Of a stretch of DNA of 64,000 nt, positions 34,682 through 43,823 are shown piece after piece. The position numbers were made by a program, and so were the translations under genes. Every line of letters begins with the position of its first letter. Position 1 is the first letter of the stretch. A model generated the notes under the pieces. The model was not told where the DNA came from. It saw nothing but the letters and a program-made list of their open reading frames with translations, and did not search any database. Source of the DNA: Nocardia higoensis NBRC 100133 (GTDB lineage: Bacteria; Actinomycetota; Actinomycetes; Mycobacteriales; Mycobacteriaceae); assembly GCF_000308595.1 (NCBI RefSeq), contig NZ_BAGA01000074.1:1-64000 (forward strand). The letters run 5' to 3'.

Positions 34682-35698
34682 TCACAGCCCGGGTGGTCGG
34701 TGCGCCGCGGTTCTTCCCGTGGACGTGCCGCGCAGGCGGTGCTGTTGCGGGCTCAGGCCCCTGGCGCGTTTGAACGCGGTGCTGAACGCGAACGGGGTGC
34801 TGTAGCCGACCCGGCGGGCGACGCTGCTCACCGTGACCTCCGGATCGGTGAGCAGATCGGCGGCCAGCGCGAGCCGCCAGTGCGTGAGATAGGCCATCGG
34901 CGGCTCGCCCAGCAGGTCGGTGAACCGGCGGGCCAGATTCGCCCGGGAGACACCGGCTTCCGCGGCCAGGCTCGCCACCGTCCACGGTCGTTCCGGCGCG
35001 CCGTGGATGCGGGCCAGCGCGATGCCGACGACCGGGTCCTGCTGCGCGAGATACCAGGACGGCGCGTGCTCGCGTTGCGCGGCGAACCAGGTGCGCAGCG
35101 CGGAGATGAGCAGTGCGTCGAGGAGCCGGTCGAGCAGGGCCCGCTGGCCGGGCGCGGTCACCGCCATCTCCTCGGCCAGCACGCCGACCAACGGGGAGCG
35201 CCACTCGTCGGCCCGCAGCACGACCAGGGCGGGCAGGGCCGAGAGCAACGGCCTGCTCGCTTCCCCCGCGTTCTCATAGGTGCCGGTGAGCAGCACGGTG
35301 CGGCCGTCCTTCGCGCCCCAGGTCCGGACGCCCAGTGACCACTCGTCGACGAGGCTGCGCCCGTCGTCGGCGCTGGTGCACAATCCGCCGGGCAGGACGA
35401 CGACCGTCGGTGTCGTTCCCGGGTCGTCGGCGACGGTGTAGCAGCCGGGACCACGCACGATCGCCACGTCCCCGGTGGCCAGCCGCGCCGATTCGCCGTC
35501 GTCGAGCAGCAGGCAGGCATCTCCGCGCATCGGGGAGACCACCGTCAGCGGTGCGCCGTCCGCTATCCGCAGCGCCCACGGCGGGTCCAGCAGCGAGCGG
35601 AGCAGGAAGGCTCCGCGCGCCCGCGGTCCGTCGAGCAGCGCCTCCAGAACGTCCACTCCGGCGAGGGTACCCAGCTCCGCGCCTGCTGCCTGTGGCAT
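34682..35698 (-). CDS. AraC-family transcriptional regulator with cupin sensor
   Basis: A 338-residue regulator. An N-terminal cupin-like ligand domain covers about 1-190 (VVSPMRGDACLLLDDGESARLATGDVAIVRGPGCYTV). The C-terminal AraC double HTH covers about 225-320 (WTVASLAAEAGVSRANLARRFTDLLGEPPMAYLTHWRLALAADLL...SSVARRVGYSTPFAFSTAFKRARGLSP). It starts 27 bp after the stop of the NAD(P)-binding protein gene and is co-transcribed with it. AraC proteins with this cupin_6 type sensor are often found beside short-chain reductases and oxidoreductases. Confidence 0.87.
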   Translation of the reverse strand: MPQAAGAELGTLAGVDVLEALLDGPRARGAFLLRSLLDPPWALRIADGAPLTVVSPMRGDACLLLDDGESARLATGDVAIVRGPGCYTVADDPGTTPTVVVLPGGLCTSADDGRSLVDEWSLGVRTWGAKDGRTVLLTGTYENAGEASRPLLSALPALVVLRADEWRSPLVGVLAEEMAVTAPGQRALLDRLLDALLISALRTWFAAQREHAPSWYLAQQDPVVGIALARIHGAPERPWTVASLAAEAGVSRANLARRFTDLLGEPPMAYLTHWRLALAADLLTDPEVTVSSVARRVGYSTPFAFSTAFKRARGLSPQQHRLRGTSTGRTAAHRPPGL

Positions 35699-35724
35699 CG
35701 CGACTCTCCGTGCTCGGCCCGGCC

Positions 35725-36345
35725 TCAGTTCGACACCGAGACCGCCCGGCCGATCCGGTCGTCGTCGGTAACCGCGCGCAGCAGCGCGTCGGCGACATCG
35801 GCACGCGACACCTTCAACGTGAGACCCGTTGCGTCGGAGCCGAATCCGTACCGGTACTCCCCGGTGTAGGGGCCGTCGGTGTACGCGCTGGGCCGGATCA
35901 GGGTCCAATCCAGACCGGAGGCGCGGACGACCTCCTCCTGTCGCAGGTGATCGGCGTAGGCCCGGCGCAGCAGCAGGCCGAACATCACGTACTTCCAGAC
36001 GAAGTTCAGGTTGGCGCGGCTCTCGCCCGCGCCGAGCGTGGACAGGCACACCAGTCTGCGCACGCCGCTGTCGCGCATCGCCTCGATCGCGGTGCGGGTG
36101 CCTGCTTCCCGCACGCCGGCCGCGCGGCCCGAGCCCAGTGCGACGACGACCGCGTCCGCGCCGGCCACCGCCCCGGCGACATCGACGGGGACGGTCGCGT
36201 CGCCCGCGACGACGGTGACACCCGGCCGCGCGGGCAGTCGGTCGGGATCGCGGACCAGTGCGGTGATCTCGTGGCCGCCGTCGACGGCTCGGTCGACCAG
36301 ATGTCTGCCGATGCTGCCGGTGGCTCCCAGGACAGTGATACGCAT
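35725..36345 (-). CDS. NAD(P)H-binding SDR-like protein
   Basis: A 206-residue atypical SDR (NmrA/BVR-B-like NAD(P)H-binding family). The Rossmann motif LGATGSIGRHLV is at residues 5-16. GDATVPVDVAGAVAGADAVVVALG and LDWTLIRPSAYTDGPYTG are the family's cofactor and substrate segments. GAGGAGG precedes the ATG. It forms an operon with the downstream AraC regulator. Relatives are redox sensors, flavin reductases or dehydrogenases; the activity here is unknown. Confidence 0.83.
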   Translation of the reverse strand: MRITVLGATGSIGRHLVDRAVDGGHEITALVRDPDRLPARPGVTVVAGDATVPVDVAGAVAGADAVVVALGSGRAAGVREAGTRTAIEAMRDSGVRRLVCLSTLGAGESRANLNFVWKYVMFGLLLRRAYADHLRQEEVVRASGLDWTLIRPSAYTDGPYTGEYRYGFGSDATGLTLKVSRADVADALLRAVTDDDRIGRAVSVSN

Positions 36346-36595
36346 GCTGTTTCCTCCTCGGCGAGTTCGCTTTTCGTCGTCTTCGAGTCAACCGCCGGGA
36401 GCCGTCACGAGCCATCGCCGGGACGCGCAGTCACATACGCGATCGTCCAATCGGCGACGCGGTGGTGAACAGTCACAATCGGAAGGCGCGCGGACTGGGC
36501 CTTCTCACGCAACAGGGCGATCCGCCCCGTGCCACTCGCCCCGTCGTTAGTGTGAACTCGCCACACAGTAATTTCGGGTGCGCGAGGAGTCGCCG

Positions 36596-37843
36596 ATGAC
36601 CGTCGAAGATCGGATGGGGCCGAATCCGGCGCCGTCGAGCCTGACCCTGTCCGGAAAGCCGATGTCCTCTCCGCTCCAGGATGTCCGGAGCCTGTCCCAG
36701 CAGATGGTCGGGCATTTCGTCCGCACCGTCGCGCCCTGCGGCACGCTGCCGGGCGACGCCATCAGCGGTGACGTCACCATGGTCACCCGGGTCTGCCTCG
36801 AGGTGGCCGTCCACATGCTCGACGGGCGCGACGTCGGCACCCAGCTGCGCCGCCTCGAGGACGCCGCGGCGGGCTGGGCGCGGGAAGGTGTGCCCATCGG
36901 GACGATCCACCACTCGGTCCACGAGGGCTTCAAGATCGGCATGGACCTGGTGATGTCCCATGCGACGGCCAACGACTACGAGAGTCTCGTCGACGGCGCC
37001 CGGCGGATCGTCGAGATCCTCGACCAGATGACCACCGCGATCTCCTCCGCCTATGTCAAAGAACTGCGCGCGGTGGTCAGCGAACACCACACGGCGGTGC
37101 ACACGCTCACCTCGGCGCTGCTCGGCGGTCACAGCAACTCGACCATGGCCCGCGAGTGTGGAATCGCCATCGCCGAGTCGTATGCGGTGCTGGCCGTGGC
37201 GATCGCGCCGCATCACGACGAGAACAATCCCGCGCTCGACGGTCAGGTCGTCGCCCGGCGCAAGCTGCGCCGGATCCAGGCCGAATTGGCCGATCGCTGC
37301 GGCCGGACCGCGCTGTCGCTGCTCAGCGTGGACGGCGGCACCGTGCTGATCCCCGCGGACACGGTGGACGACGAGGGTCTCGGCGAACTGGTCGCGGCAC
37401 TCGCGAAGGCCGCGCACACCGGCATCACCGCCACCATGGTGCGGACTGCCACCGCGCGGATCCCCGACGCCGCCGACCAGGCGCACGAACTGCTCGACAT
37501 GGTGCAGCGATTGCAGGCGGTGCCGGGGCTCTACCGCTTCGACGAACTCGCGCTCGAATACCAGCTGACCCGTCCCGGCCCGGGCCGCGAATACCTGGGC
37601 GCGCTGCTCGAGCCGCTCGACGATCACCCGGAACTGCTCGAGACCCTGCGCACCCACATCGCCAACAACCTGAACCGCCAGCGCACCTCCCGGTTGCTGC
37701 ACGTGCACACCAACACCGTGGACTACCGGCTCAAGCGCATCGCTCAGCTCACCGGTTTCGACCCCACCCAGCCGTCCGGACTGTGGTACCTGCGCTCGGC
37801 GCTGGTCGCCCGGACCTACCGCGTGGCTAGAGCCGCCCGTTAG
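36596..37843 (+). CDS. PucR/CdaR-type helix-turn-helix regulator
   Basis: A 415-residue regulator of the type common in Mycobacteriales. An N-terminal helical domain (about 30-160, VTMVTRVCLEVAVHMLDG) is followed by a GGDEF-like/CdaR region and a C-terminal HTH_30 domain: LETLRTHIANNLNRQRTSRLLHVHTNTVDYRLKRIAQLTG at about 350-395. ATG 36596, 18 bp into a longer frame, has GAGGAG upstream. It stands alone, so its targets are not evident. Confidence 0.83.
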   Translation: MTVEDRMGPNPAPSSLTLSGKPMSSPLQDVRSLSQQMVGHFVRTVAPCGTLPGDAISGDVTMVTRVCLEVAVHMLDGRDVGTQLRRLEDAAAGWAREGVPIGTIHHSVHEGFKIGMDLVMSHATANDYESLVDGARRIVEILDQMTTAISSAYVKELRAVVSEHHTAVHTLTSALLGGHSNSTMARECGIAIAESYAVLAVAIAPHHDENNPALDGQVVARRKLRRIQAELADRCGRTALSLLSVDGGTVLIPADTVDDEGLGELVAALAKAAHTGITATMVRTATARIPDAADQAHELLDMVQRLQAVPGLYRFDELALEYQLTRPGPGREYLGALLEPLDDHPELLETLRTHIANNLNRQRTSRLLHVHTNTVDYRLKRIAQLTGFDPTQPSGLWYLRSALVARTYRVARAAR

Positions 37844-37928
37844 CCTCCCGTTCTTCTCCCGGTGCCCGGATCCTCCACCGGGCGAAATCTGCGCCGGGGT
37901 GAAATACTGCTGCGGGGGCGCATTTCCA

Positions 37929-38129
37929 TCAGGACTCCGGCAGTGGGATCAGTTCCACCTGTCCGCCCGAGTCGTCACCCGGTCCCTCGGATCGGCCGTT
38001 GATCGCGGTGGAACCGCCGGAGTGAGCCACCACCCATTGTCCGCAGACGCAGCGCAGGTAACGGACCGAACCGTGTGTCGACACGAGCAGCGGTGCGGGC
38101 CAGCCGCAGGACGGGCATGGGTTGGACAT
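37929..38129 (-). CDS. Small zinc-ribbon-like protein, 66 aa
   Basis: A short protein with CPSCGW near the N-terminus and CVCGQW about 22 residues later, four Cys in two CxC/CxxC knuckles that could bind zinc. The C-terminal half is acidic and Gly/Ser-rich. The upstream sequence has no strong SD, and an in-frame ATG 57 bp further upstream is possible. It is divergent from lsr2. The function is not recognised. Confidence 0.5.
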   Translation of the reverse strand: MSNPCPSCGWPAPLLVSTHGSVRYLRCVCGQWVVAHSGGSTAINGRSEGPGDDSGGQVELIPLPES

Positions 38130-38281
38130 GGGCTGAGCGTGGGGAATCTGGAGGGCTGATGCAATCACCGGTGCGGCGTGGCGCACACAATGCGGTAGAT
38201 CGTGACCGGGGCGAGGTGAGCGCCGATGTGGCTACGGCGCACAATAGGATCGCATTTTCCCCGGACCGAGGAGGGCACGTA

Positions 38282-38629
38282 GTGGCACGCAAGGTGGTCG
38301 TGACGATCGTCGATGACTACGACGGCGAATCGCAGGCCGCGGAGACGGTTTCGTTCGCACTCGACGGAGTGGGTTACGAGATCGATCTCTCCGAGAGCAA
38401 CGCCGCGGCGTTGCGGCAGGTTTTCGAGCAGTGGACGCCGTTCGCGCGCAAGGTCGGCAAGTCGTCGGGCCGCAGCCGCAGCGTCAAGCAGCGCGAGCGC
38501 GGCGATCAAGAGCAGGCGTCCGCCATTCGTGAATGGGCCAGGCGCAACGGGTACGAGGTATCCAGCCGCGGCCGGGTCTCCGCCGACGTGGTCGCCGCGT
38601 ACAAGGCCGCCCACAACGGTCAGGACTGA
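38282..38629 (+). CDS. lsr2: Lsr2-family nucleoid-associated protein
   Basis: A 115-residue H-NS-like xenogeneic silencer. The N-terminal dimerisation domain reads [38 protein letters not shown] basic linker follows, then the DNA-binding domain [26 protein letters not shown] with the AT-hook-like RGR at about 98-100. The GTG start has GAGGAGG upstream. Lsr2 binds A+T-rich, often foreign DNA; Nocardia-type genomes often carry more than one copy, so this need not be the main one. Confidence 0.9.
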   Translation: MARKVVVTIVDDYDGESQAAETVSFALDGVGYEIDLSESNAAALRQVFEQWTPFARKVGKSSGRSRSVKQRERGDQEQASAIREWARRNGYEVSSRGRVSADVVAAYKAAHNGQD

Positions 38630-38654
38630 CGCGCCGGGGTGTGCGCGGCCATTG

Positions 38655-39536
38655 CTAGCCGAGCGTGCACACCTCCCCGGCGATCTCCGCCGCCGCGGTT
38701 CTGCCCTCCCGGACCGGTAGCAGCGGCGTGACGTGCAGGCCGCCGTCGACGACGGTCAGGCGTGCCGGCACGCCGGCGGCGACGGCCCGCTCCCGCAGCA
38801 GCTCGCAGTCGGGATAGGCGAGATCACGTGTGCCCGCGTGGATGTCGATGGCGGGTAGGCCGGCGAGCTCGCCGTTCAACGGGCTCAGCCGGGGATCGGT
38901 GGGGTCGTCGCCCGCCGCCCAGGCACGCCCCGCCTCCAGCAGTCCCTCGCGCACCAGCCACGGATCGTCCACGCCGGCGACCTCGGGATTGGCGATGGTC
39001 AGGTCGAGCCAGGGCGAGATGAGCATCAGGCGATCCGGCTGCCTGACTCCCGCGCCGAGGTCGCGCAGCGTCTGCGCGAGCCCGAGGGCGAGCCCGCCGC
39101 CGGAGGAATCGCCCATCAGCGTCAGCGGTCCCGGCAGGTCAGCGGCGTCGCGGTACACCCGCGTGACGAACGGGTAGGCGTCCCGGTACGAGAACTGCGG
39201 CGCCAGTCCGTAGATCGGCACCAGCACGCGCGCGCCCCGGTCGGCGAGCCGGGAGATGAAACGCCAGTGGTGGGCCGTGATCTCACCGATGTAGGCGCCG
39301 CCGTGCAGATAGACCACCGTGCAGTGCGGGTCACGGCCGCGCGGAGTCACGGTGTAGACGCCGAACTCGCCGCGCTCGCTTCGGGTGACGAGGTGGCGCC
39401 TGCGCAGGCGAGCGGTCGGTGCGGGCGAGGCCTTGGGTCCGTTCATGCGGTCGCGGGCGCGCTCGGCCGTCGTCATCCGCGGTCGGGCTGTCGCGCGGAG
39501 GTAAGCCCCGACGACCCTCGTTCCGATACTGCTCAC
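38655..39536 (-). CDS. HSL-family alpha/beta hydrolase (LipH-like esterase)
   Basis: A 293-residue cytosolic esterase of the hormone-sensitive lipase family. It shows the oxyanion motif HGGAY, nucleophile elbow GDSSGG and a C-terminal GGLHVTPLL that supplies the His. The Asp is probably in DIHAGTRDL. The GTG at 39536 has AGGAGAGGA upstream and yields the family-like start SSIGTRVVGAYLRA; far longer open frames are spurious. It probably acts on short or medium acyl esters. Convergent with lsr2. Confidence 0.83.
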   Translation of the reverse strand: MSSIGTRVVGAYLRATARPRMTTAERARDRMNGPKASPAPTARLRRRHLVTRSERGEFGVYTVTPRGRDPHCTVVYLHGGAYIGEITAHHWRFISRLADRGARVLVPIYGLAPQFSYRDAYPFVTRVYRDAADLPGPLTLMGDSSGGGLALGLAQTLRDLGAGVRQPDRLMLISPWLDLTIANPEVAGVDDPWLVREGLLEAGRAWAAGDDPTDPRLSPLNGELAGLPAIDIHAGTRDLAYPDCELLRERAVAAGVPARLTVVDGGLHVTPLLPVREGRTAAAEIAGEVCTLG

Positions 39537-39953
39537 CGCGCCTGTCCTCTCCTGCCCTGCCGGTGTCCACTCTGCCCGGCCGGACCGAACACGTTGCCAC
39601 TTTCGCTCATCCCGCACGAGACCGGGGTCGCCCCGCGCGGCGCCGGAAGGGGCTGTCGCGGCTGGTCCGGGACCTGCCGTGCCCCGTGGCGGAGCAGGGG
39701 CCGGAGCGAGTTTTGCTGAGCGTCTGCTGTGAACGTGTTTCGGAACGACATGGTCGGTATGTGATTCCGCGCGGAAAAGGCTGGGCTTCACGCATGTGGG
39801 AAGCCGTGCGGGATTTCCCGTGAAAGTGCCCGTTCTAATCGGACACAGGTCTCGGATTCGTTCGTGTGCACCACTTCCACCTAGCATGTGACCCGCGTCA
39901 CGGCGAGTTTGCTGAGTGTTGTCCATGAAGTGCGACCGGGAAGTGAGGCTGTG
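39537..39953. other. Intergenic region, divergent promoters of esterase and monooxygenase
   Basis: No gene was recognised. Several overlapping short ORFs are Arg/Pro-rich. Around 39830-39890 the sequence turns slightly A+T-richer. The start of the monooxygenase gene falls at the right end, and its upstream in-frame codons lack an SD. Confidence 0.35.
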
Positions 39954-41522
39954 GTGGGCGCGGTAGGCGCGGTGCACGACGTGCACGTGGTGATCGTCGG
40001 GTCGGGGTTCGGTGGGATCGGTATGGGGGTGGCGCTGCGAAAAGCCGGGATCGAGGATTTCCTGATTCTGGAGAAGGGCGCCGATCTGGGCGGGGTCTGG
40101 CGGGACAACACCTATCCCGGATGTTCGTGCGATGTGCCAGGACACCTGTATTCGTTCTCTTTCGCGCCCTACCGCAGTACCCGTACCCGCTATCCCGGTC
40201 AGCAGCACATCCTGGCCTATCTGCGCCGGATCGCCGCCGACCACGGGCTGGTGCCGAAGCTGCGCCTGCGCACCGCGGTCGTCTCGGTGATATACCGGGA
40301 GGACCGGTCGCGCTGGGAACTGCGGACCGCGGCCGGGCAACGCATCGACGCCGAGATCGTCGTCTTCGCCGTCGGTCAACTGCACCGTCCGCGGGTTCCG
40401 CAGTTGCCGGGCCGCGAACTGTTCGCCGGGCCCGCCTTCCACACCGCGCGCTGGGATCACGGCGTCGATCCCGCCGATCGCGAGATCGCTGTGATCGGCA
40501 CCGGATCCAGTGCCGCGCAGATCGTTCCGGAACTGGCGAAGTGCGCGCGGAAGGTGACGGTCTATCAGCGCACGCCGAACTGGCTGCTGCCCAAGCCGAA
40601 CCCGGCGTTCGGCAGGCTGTGGCGGGTGCTGCTGCATCTGCCCGCGGCGCATCCGGCCTACCGCTGCATCATCGAACAGTTCGCGGATCTGGCACTGGCC
40701 CCGGTGATGCGCCGCGGGTGGTCGGCACGGCCCGTCGGCTGGATCGCGCGGGCCTACCTGCGCCGACGGATCGCCGACCCGGTCCTGCGGGAGAAGCTGA
40801 CGCCCCGGCATCCGCTCGGCGCCAAGCGCATCGTCGTCGACAGCGACTACTACCGCGCACTGACCGAGCCGAACGTCGAACTCGTCACCGATCCGATCGA
40901 GCGGCTGACGGCCGACGGCGTGCTGACCGCCGACGGCGTGCATCACCGTGCGGACGTCCTGGTCTACGCGACCGGGTTCCACGCGCCGGAGTTCCTGGTG
41001 CCGATCGCGGTGCACGGGCGCGGCGGACAGTCCCTGCAGCAGCGGTGGCGCGACGGCGCGGACGCCTATCTCGGACTGGCGGTGCCCGGATTTCCGAATG
41101 CCTTCCTGATCGCGGGCCCGAACACCTTCAACCCCGCGGGCAGCAACCCGGGGATGAAGGAGCGGCAGATCGCGTTCATCATGAAATGCCTGCGCTGGCG
41201 TCGAGAGATCGGGGCGCCCGCCGTCGAGGTCACCGAGATGGCGATGCGGCGGTACCGGCGGTGGCTGAGCGGCGCGATCGAGCGGACTGTGTGGCCGGGC
41301 AACGACAGCTGGTACCGGCACCGGAGCGGGCGGGTGACCAACCCCTGGCCCGCGAGCGGGCGGACCTTCGCACGGATGCTGCGACGTCCGCCTGCGGAGT
41401 CGTTCGCGCGGGTGGATCCGGTGCGCCAGGCCGGGAGCGGGGCACGCGGCTGTGAGCCGGACCGGGTCGCGCGGATCCTGTCGGCCCGCTATTCCTCGCG
41501 CCCGCCGGAGCCGCAGCGATGA
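39954..41522 (+). CDS. Flavin-containing (Baeyer-Villiger-type) monooxygenase
   Basis: A protein of about 522 residues of the class B flavoprotein monooxygenases. The first GxGxxG is IVGSGFGGIGMG near the N-terminus. The BVMO fingerprint FxGxxxHTxxW is present as FAGPAFHTARW, and the second Rossmann motif IGTGSSAAQI follows. These bind FAD and NADPH and convert ketones to esters or oxidise heteroatoms. The start is uncertain; GTG 39954 has a GAGG 5 bp upstream, and upstream in-frame GTGs to 39888 remain possible. Substrate unknown. Cytosolic or membrane-associated. Confidence 0.85.
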   Translation: MGAVGAVHDVHVVIVGSGFGGIGMGVALRKAGIEDFLILEKGADLGGVWRDNTYPGCSCDVPGHLYSFSFAPYRSTRTRYPGQQHILAYLRRIAADHGLVPKLRLRTAVVSVIYREDRSRWELRTAAGQRIDAEIVVFAVGQLHRPRVPQLPGRELFAGPAFHTARWDHGVDPADREIAVIGTGSSAAQIVPELAKCARKVTVYQRTPNWLLPKPNPAFGRLWRVLLHLPAAHPAYRCIIEQFADLALAPVMRRGWSARPVGWIARAYLRRRIADPVLREKLTPRHPLGAKRIVVDSDYYRALTEPNVELVTDPIERLTADGVLTADGVHHRADVLVYATGFHAPEFLVPIAVHGRGGQSLQQRWRDGADAYLGLAVPGFPNAFLIAGPNTFNPAGSNPGMKERQIAFIMKCLRWRREIGAPAVEVTEMAMRRYRRWLSGAIERTVWPGNDSWYRHRSGRVTNPWPASGRTFARMLRRPPAESFARVDPVRQAGSGARGCEPDRVARILSARYSSRPPEPQR

Positions 41523-41644
41523 GGTCACCGGTCGGCGTAGGTGCCGTCACGAGACGGTCTACCCCGGGGTGTGCCGAGCCGCGCCCGCGGACGGGCGGGA
41601 TACCTTCGCCGCTCGGCTGGTGACGGCGGCGAAGGGACTCGGCG

Positions 41645-41809
41645 GTGGATGCAGGCGCGATTCGGACAACGATCGCCATAGGGGTCGTGGCGGGCGTCCT
41701 CGCCGCCGGATTCGTCGTCTCCCAGCGAGCGGTCCCGGCCGAGACGGCCCGGTCGGTGGCCGAGGCCCAGCGTGCGCACGAGGGGGTGCGCCCGGCCCCG
41801 TTCCGCTGA
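41645..41809 (+). CDS. Small single-pass membrane protein, 54 aa (candidate)
   Basis: A 54-codon ORF with GTG 41645 and GAAGGGA 7 bp upstream. The translation has one clear hydrophobic helix (TIAIGVVAGVLAAGFVV) at about residues 8-24 and a polar tail ending in Pro/Phe/Arg. Too short for standard ORF calls, it fits a small type II or III membrane protein. No family is recognised. It may be chance coding in a G+C-rich genome. Confidence 0.4.
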   Translation: MDAGAIRTTIAIGVVAGVLAAGFVVSQRAVPAETARSVAEAQRAHEGVRPAPFR

Positions 41810-42138
41810 GCCGAGCGGCCACGGCGAATTCCCGGCAACGAGACGAACCAACCGGTGTTATTGTTATCGCGTCATGCCGCCGGTCGGCGGATGACTCGCG
41901 TGCAGGGTGAGCGGAGCCGGATCTGCCCGGTGTCTCCACGAAAGATGCGGGCGCACTACCGTTCACGCCGGTCGTCGGTGTTGCCGAGGCCGGCCGGGCG
42001 TCCGGGGGAACCGGGCGCCGTGTGGCCGCGGACAGACGGCCCCAGCTGGACAGTGAATCGATGCGCCGGGCGGCGCGAAATCCGCGTCATCACCGGTACC
42101 CGCCCGCGCGCCGATACGACAACGAACGAGGTGTTCGT
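41810..42138. other. Intergenic region before the GAF-domain gene
   Basis: No supportable gene was seen. Frames here are broken or Arg-rich. The segment GTGTTATTGTTATCG near 41851 is locally A+T-rich and could be a promoter element for the GAF gene or a remnant. Confidence 0.3.
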
Positions 42139-42567
42139 ATGCTCGACGCCCGCGTCCTGTCTCCCGGCCCGACCGGCAGCGCCGGTCCGGAGCGCGATCC
42201 ATCCGTCCCGCAGCGCGCGGCGCGTAATATCGCGCGCCTGCTGCCCGGTCATCCACTGGTCGGTATCGCGGCTTGGGAGAACGACGGCCTGGAAGTGCTC
42301 GGCTGGTCCAATCGGCTGGCCGAGGAACTCGAACGCGCTCAGTCGCGGTGTCCCGATACGCCGGGGCTGGATGTCGCCCGCACCGGGCAGTCGGTACTGG
42401 TCGGCGATCTCAGGACCGAACAGCGATGGGGCGAATATCGCGAGCAACTCCTCGCGCACGGAATGCGCTCGCTGTATTGCCAGCCGCTGGTGGCCGAGAC
42501 GCAATTGCTCGGACTGCTCACGCTCTACTCCGAACGTGCGTACGCATTCCGGCGCCGCCGGCCCTGA
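42139..42567 (+). CDS. GAF-domain protein lacking a C-terminal output domain
   Basis: A 142-residue protein. Residues about 40-135 match the GAF half of GAF-ANTAR proteins: LVGIAAWENDG, LDVARTGQSVLVGDLRTEQRWGEYREQLLAHGMRSLYCQPL, then LLGLLTLYSERAYAF. In those proteins an RNA-binding ANTAR domain follows; here the frame ends within six residues after the GAF part (RRRRP stop). ACGAGGTG serves as SD. It could be a truncated antiterminator-type regulator or a genuine single-domain protein. Confidence 0.6.
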   Translation: MLDARVLSPGPTGSAGPERDPSVPQRAARNIARLLPGHPLVGIAAWENDGLEVLGWSNRLAEELERAQSRCPDTPGLDVARTGQSVLVGDLRTEQRWGEYREQLLAHGMRSLYCQPLVAETQLLGLLTLYSERAYAFRRRRP

Positions 42568-42603
42568 ATTCTCGCGATGGATGCCCGGGGACGGGACTGT
42601 TGT

Positions 42604-42771
42604 CTATTGTCCCCGGGTACCCTCGCGCAGTGGATCTCCCGGCGAACTCGCCGCCCGGCCGCTCGCGCCGAACACCACCCGTTCCCACCAGGCCTCGAGC
42701 CGGCTGGGTTCCGGCCAGATCACGATTCCGGGATCGGGTTCGGACTGATCGGTCACGACATCGTCGACCAT
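42604..42771 (-). CDS. Small hypothetical protein, 55 aa
   Basis: A short ORF below usual size limits, with one of the best start signals of the region: GAGGAGG 6 bp before ATG 42771. The peptide starts with an acidic segment (VDDVVTDQSEPDPG), continues with a hydrophobic/aromatic core (IVIWPEP..LEAWWERVVFG) and ends in a Gly/Ser/Arg-rich tail. No family is recognised. Convergent with the GAF gene. Confidence 0.45.
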   Translation of the reverse strand: MVDDVVTDQSEPDPGIVIWPEPSRLEAWWERVVFGASGRAASSPGDPLREGTRGQ

Positions 42772-43155
42772 GGTCGGCCTCCTCGGCAGGTGAAACGGTA
42801 CCGGCCCGGCGGCGACGCGATGGAACAGCGGAGGCGCCGACGGCCGGGCGGTGGAAGCTCCCGTATCCGTAACTCGTTGTCACGGACGGAAATACCGGAT
42901 CACATCGATTTTCCAGGTGCCGGTAATTTTAGCGTCTGTCGGCGGAACGCGCAGGAAAGATTCGGTCTTCCGCCCCTCGGGCCGCTCGTCTGTTCCGAAA
43001 ATTGCCCGTGAATGTTTCAGGTCGGGGGTTGCGCGGCGGTATTCTCGTCGCCGATGTCGCCGACAATTGTGCGATCGGATGCACGCGAATATTTGCGATG
43101 TATTAGCGACTTTTTCCGGGTCTCGTGGGGAAATGTGCGATGTCCTGGTGGTACC

Positions 43156-43202
43156 GGTCAGGTGGGGGCCGGGCTGAAGCCGGACCCGGGCCCCACCTGA
43201 CC
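43156..43202 (+). terminator. Long hairpin, terminator-like without U-tract
   Basis: GGTCAGGTGGGG at 43156-43167 pairs perfectly with CCCCACCTGACC at 43191-43202, with additional G/C pairing inside (GCCGGG/CCCGGG). No T-run follows. Possible terminator of an unrecognised transcript or a structured RNA. Confidence 0.4.
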
Positions 43203-43730
43203 AGCTAGGCGATGGCGGATCGCGTTCGGGGGGGCGTGCGACCCGCCCTGCAACCCCGGGGTGAGCCGGGTGCATTCAGGGTAAGCCGGGTGATTGCCGG
43301 AAAGTGGTGTTTCCGTCGAAAGACCTGTGGCTGTGACCGAGTGGATGTCCGCGGCCGGGGTGTCGCACGCCACATCGATACCTCGGTCGAAGCCGGTGTC
43401 CCGCCCGGGAGTATGGGACCGGGGTGCCGCCCCGACGGTTCACATGGAGCGGCGGACAGCGGTCTCGTGATCGCCCGGACTGCCGGCGGCGATCCGCCCG
43501 CCAGCCCACGGTCGCGGTGGGCGATGGCAAACGGACGAGGATGCCGGCCGAGCGAGGTCGGCAGGTCCGGCCGATCGACAGGGCGGCCGGGCGATGGCGG
43601 CCAGGGTCCGGGCGCCGGTCACTCCTCCGATCGGCGGCAGGGGGCGGTGCTCGCATCCGGGAGCATGCTTTTCCGCCCCGTGTGTCGTGCGCGGCGCGCC
43701 GGGTGCGGGGGACCGTGAATATCTATGGTT

Positions 43731-43758
43731 TTGCAGGAAACCCGGTATGGACTATGAA
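43731..43758 (+). promoter_or_regulatory. Candidate promoter of the DUF2637-like gene
   Basis: TTGCAG at 43731-43736 and TATGAA at 43753-43758 are separated by 16 bp, about 65 bp before the start codon, in a less G+C-rich patch. They match a sigma-70-like consensus only moderately. Confidence 0.3.
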
Positions 43759-43823
43759 TGTGGGGTGCTGTTCACACCCGTGATCACTTGTCTGCCATCG
43801 AAACTCCCCAGGGGGAGGTCGAT

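Larger units (their letters stand above)
42772..43823. other. Gene-poor 1-kb region upstream of the DUF2637-like gene
   Basis: Frames on both strands are low-complexity Arg/Gly/Pro translations without ribosome binding sites. The part at about 42896-43110 is visibly less G+C-rich than its surroundings and contains a near-palindrome CGCGAATATTTGCG at 43083-43096. A long hairpin (listed separately) separates this from a G+C-rich half (43203-43700). No gene can be supported. Confidence 0.5.
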
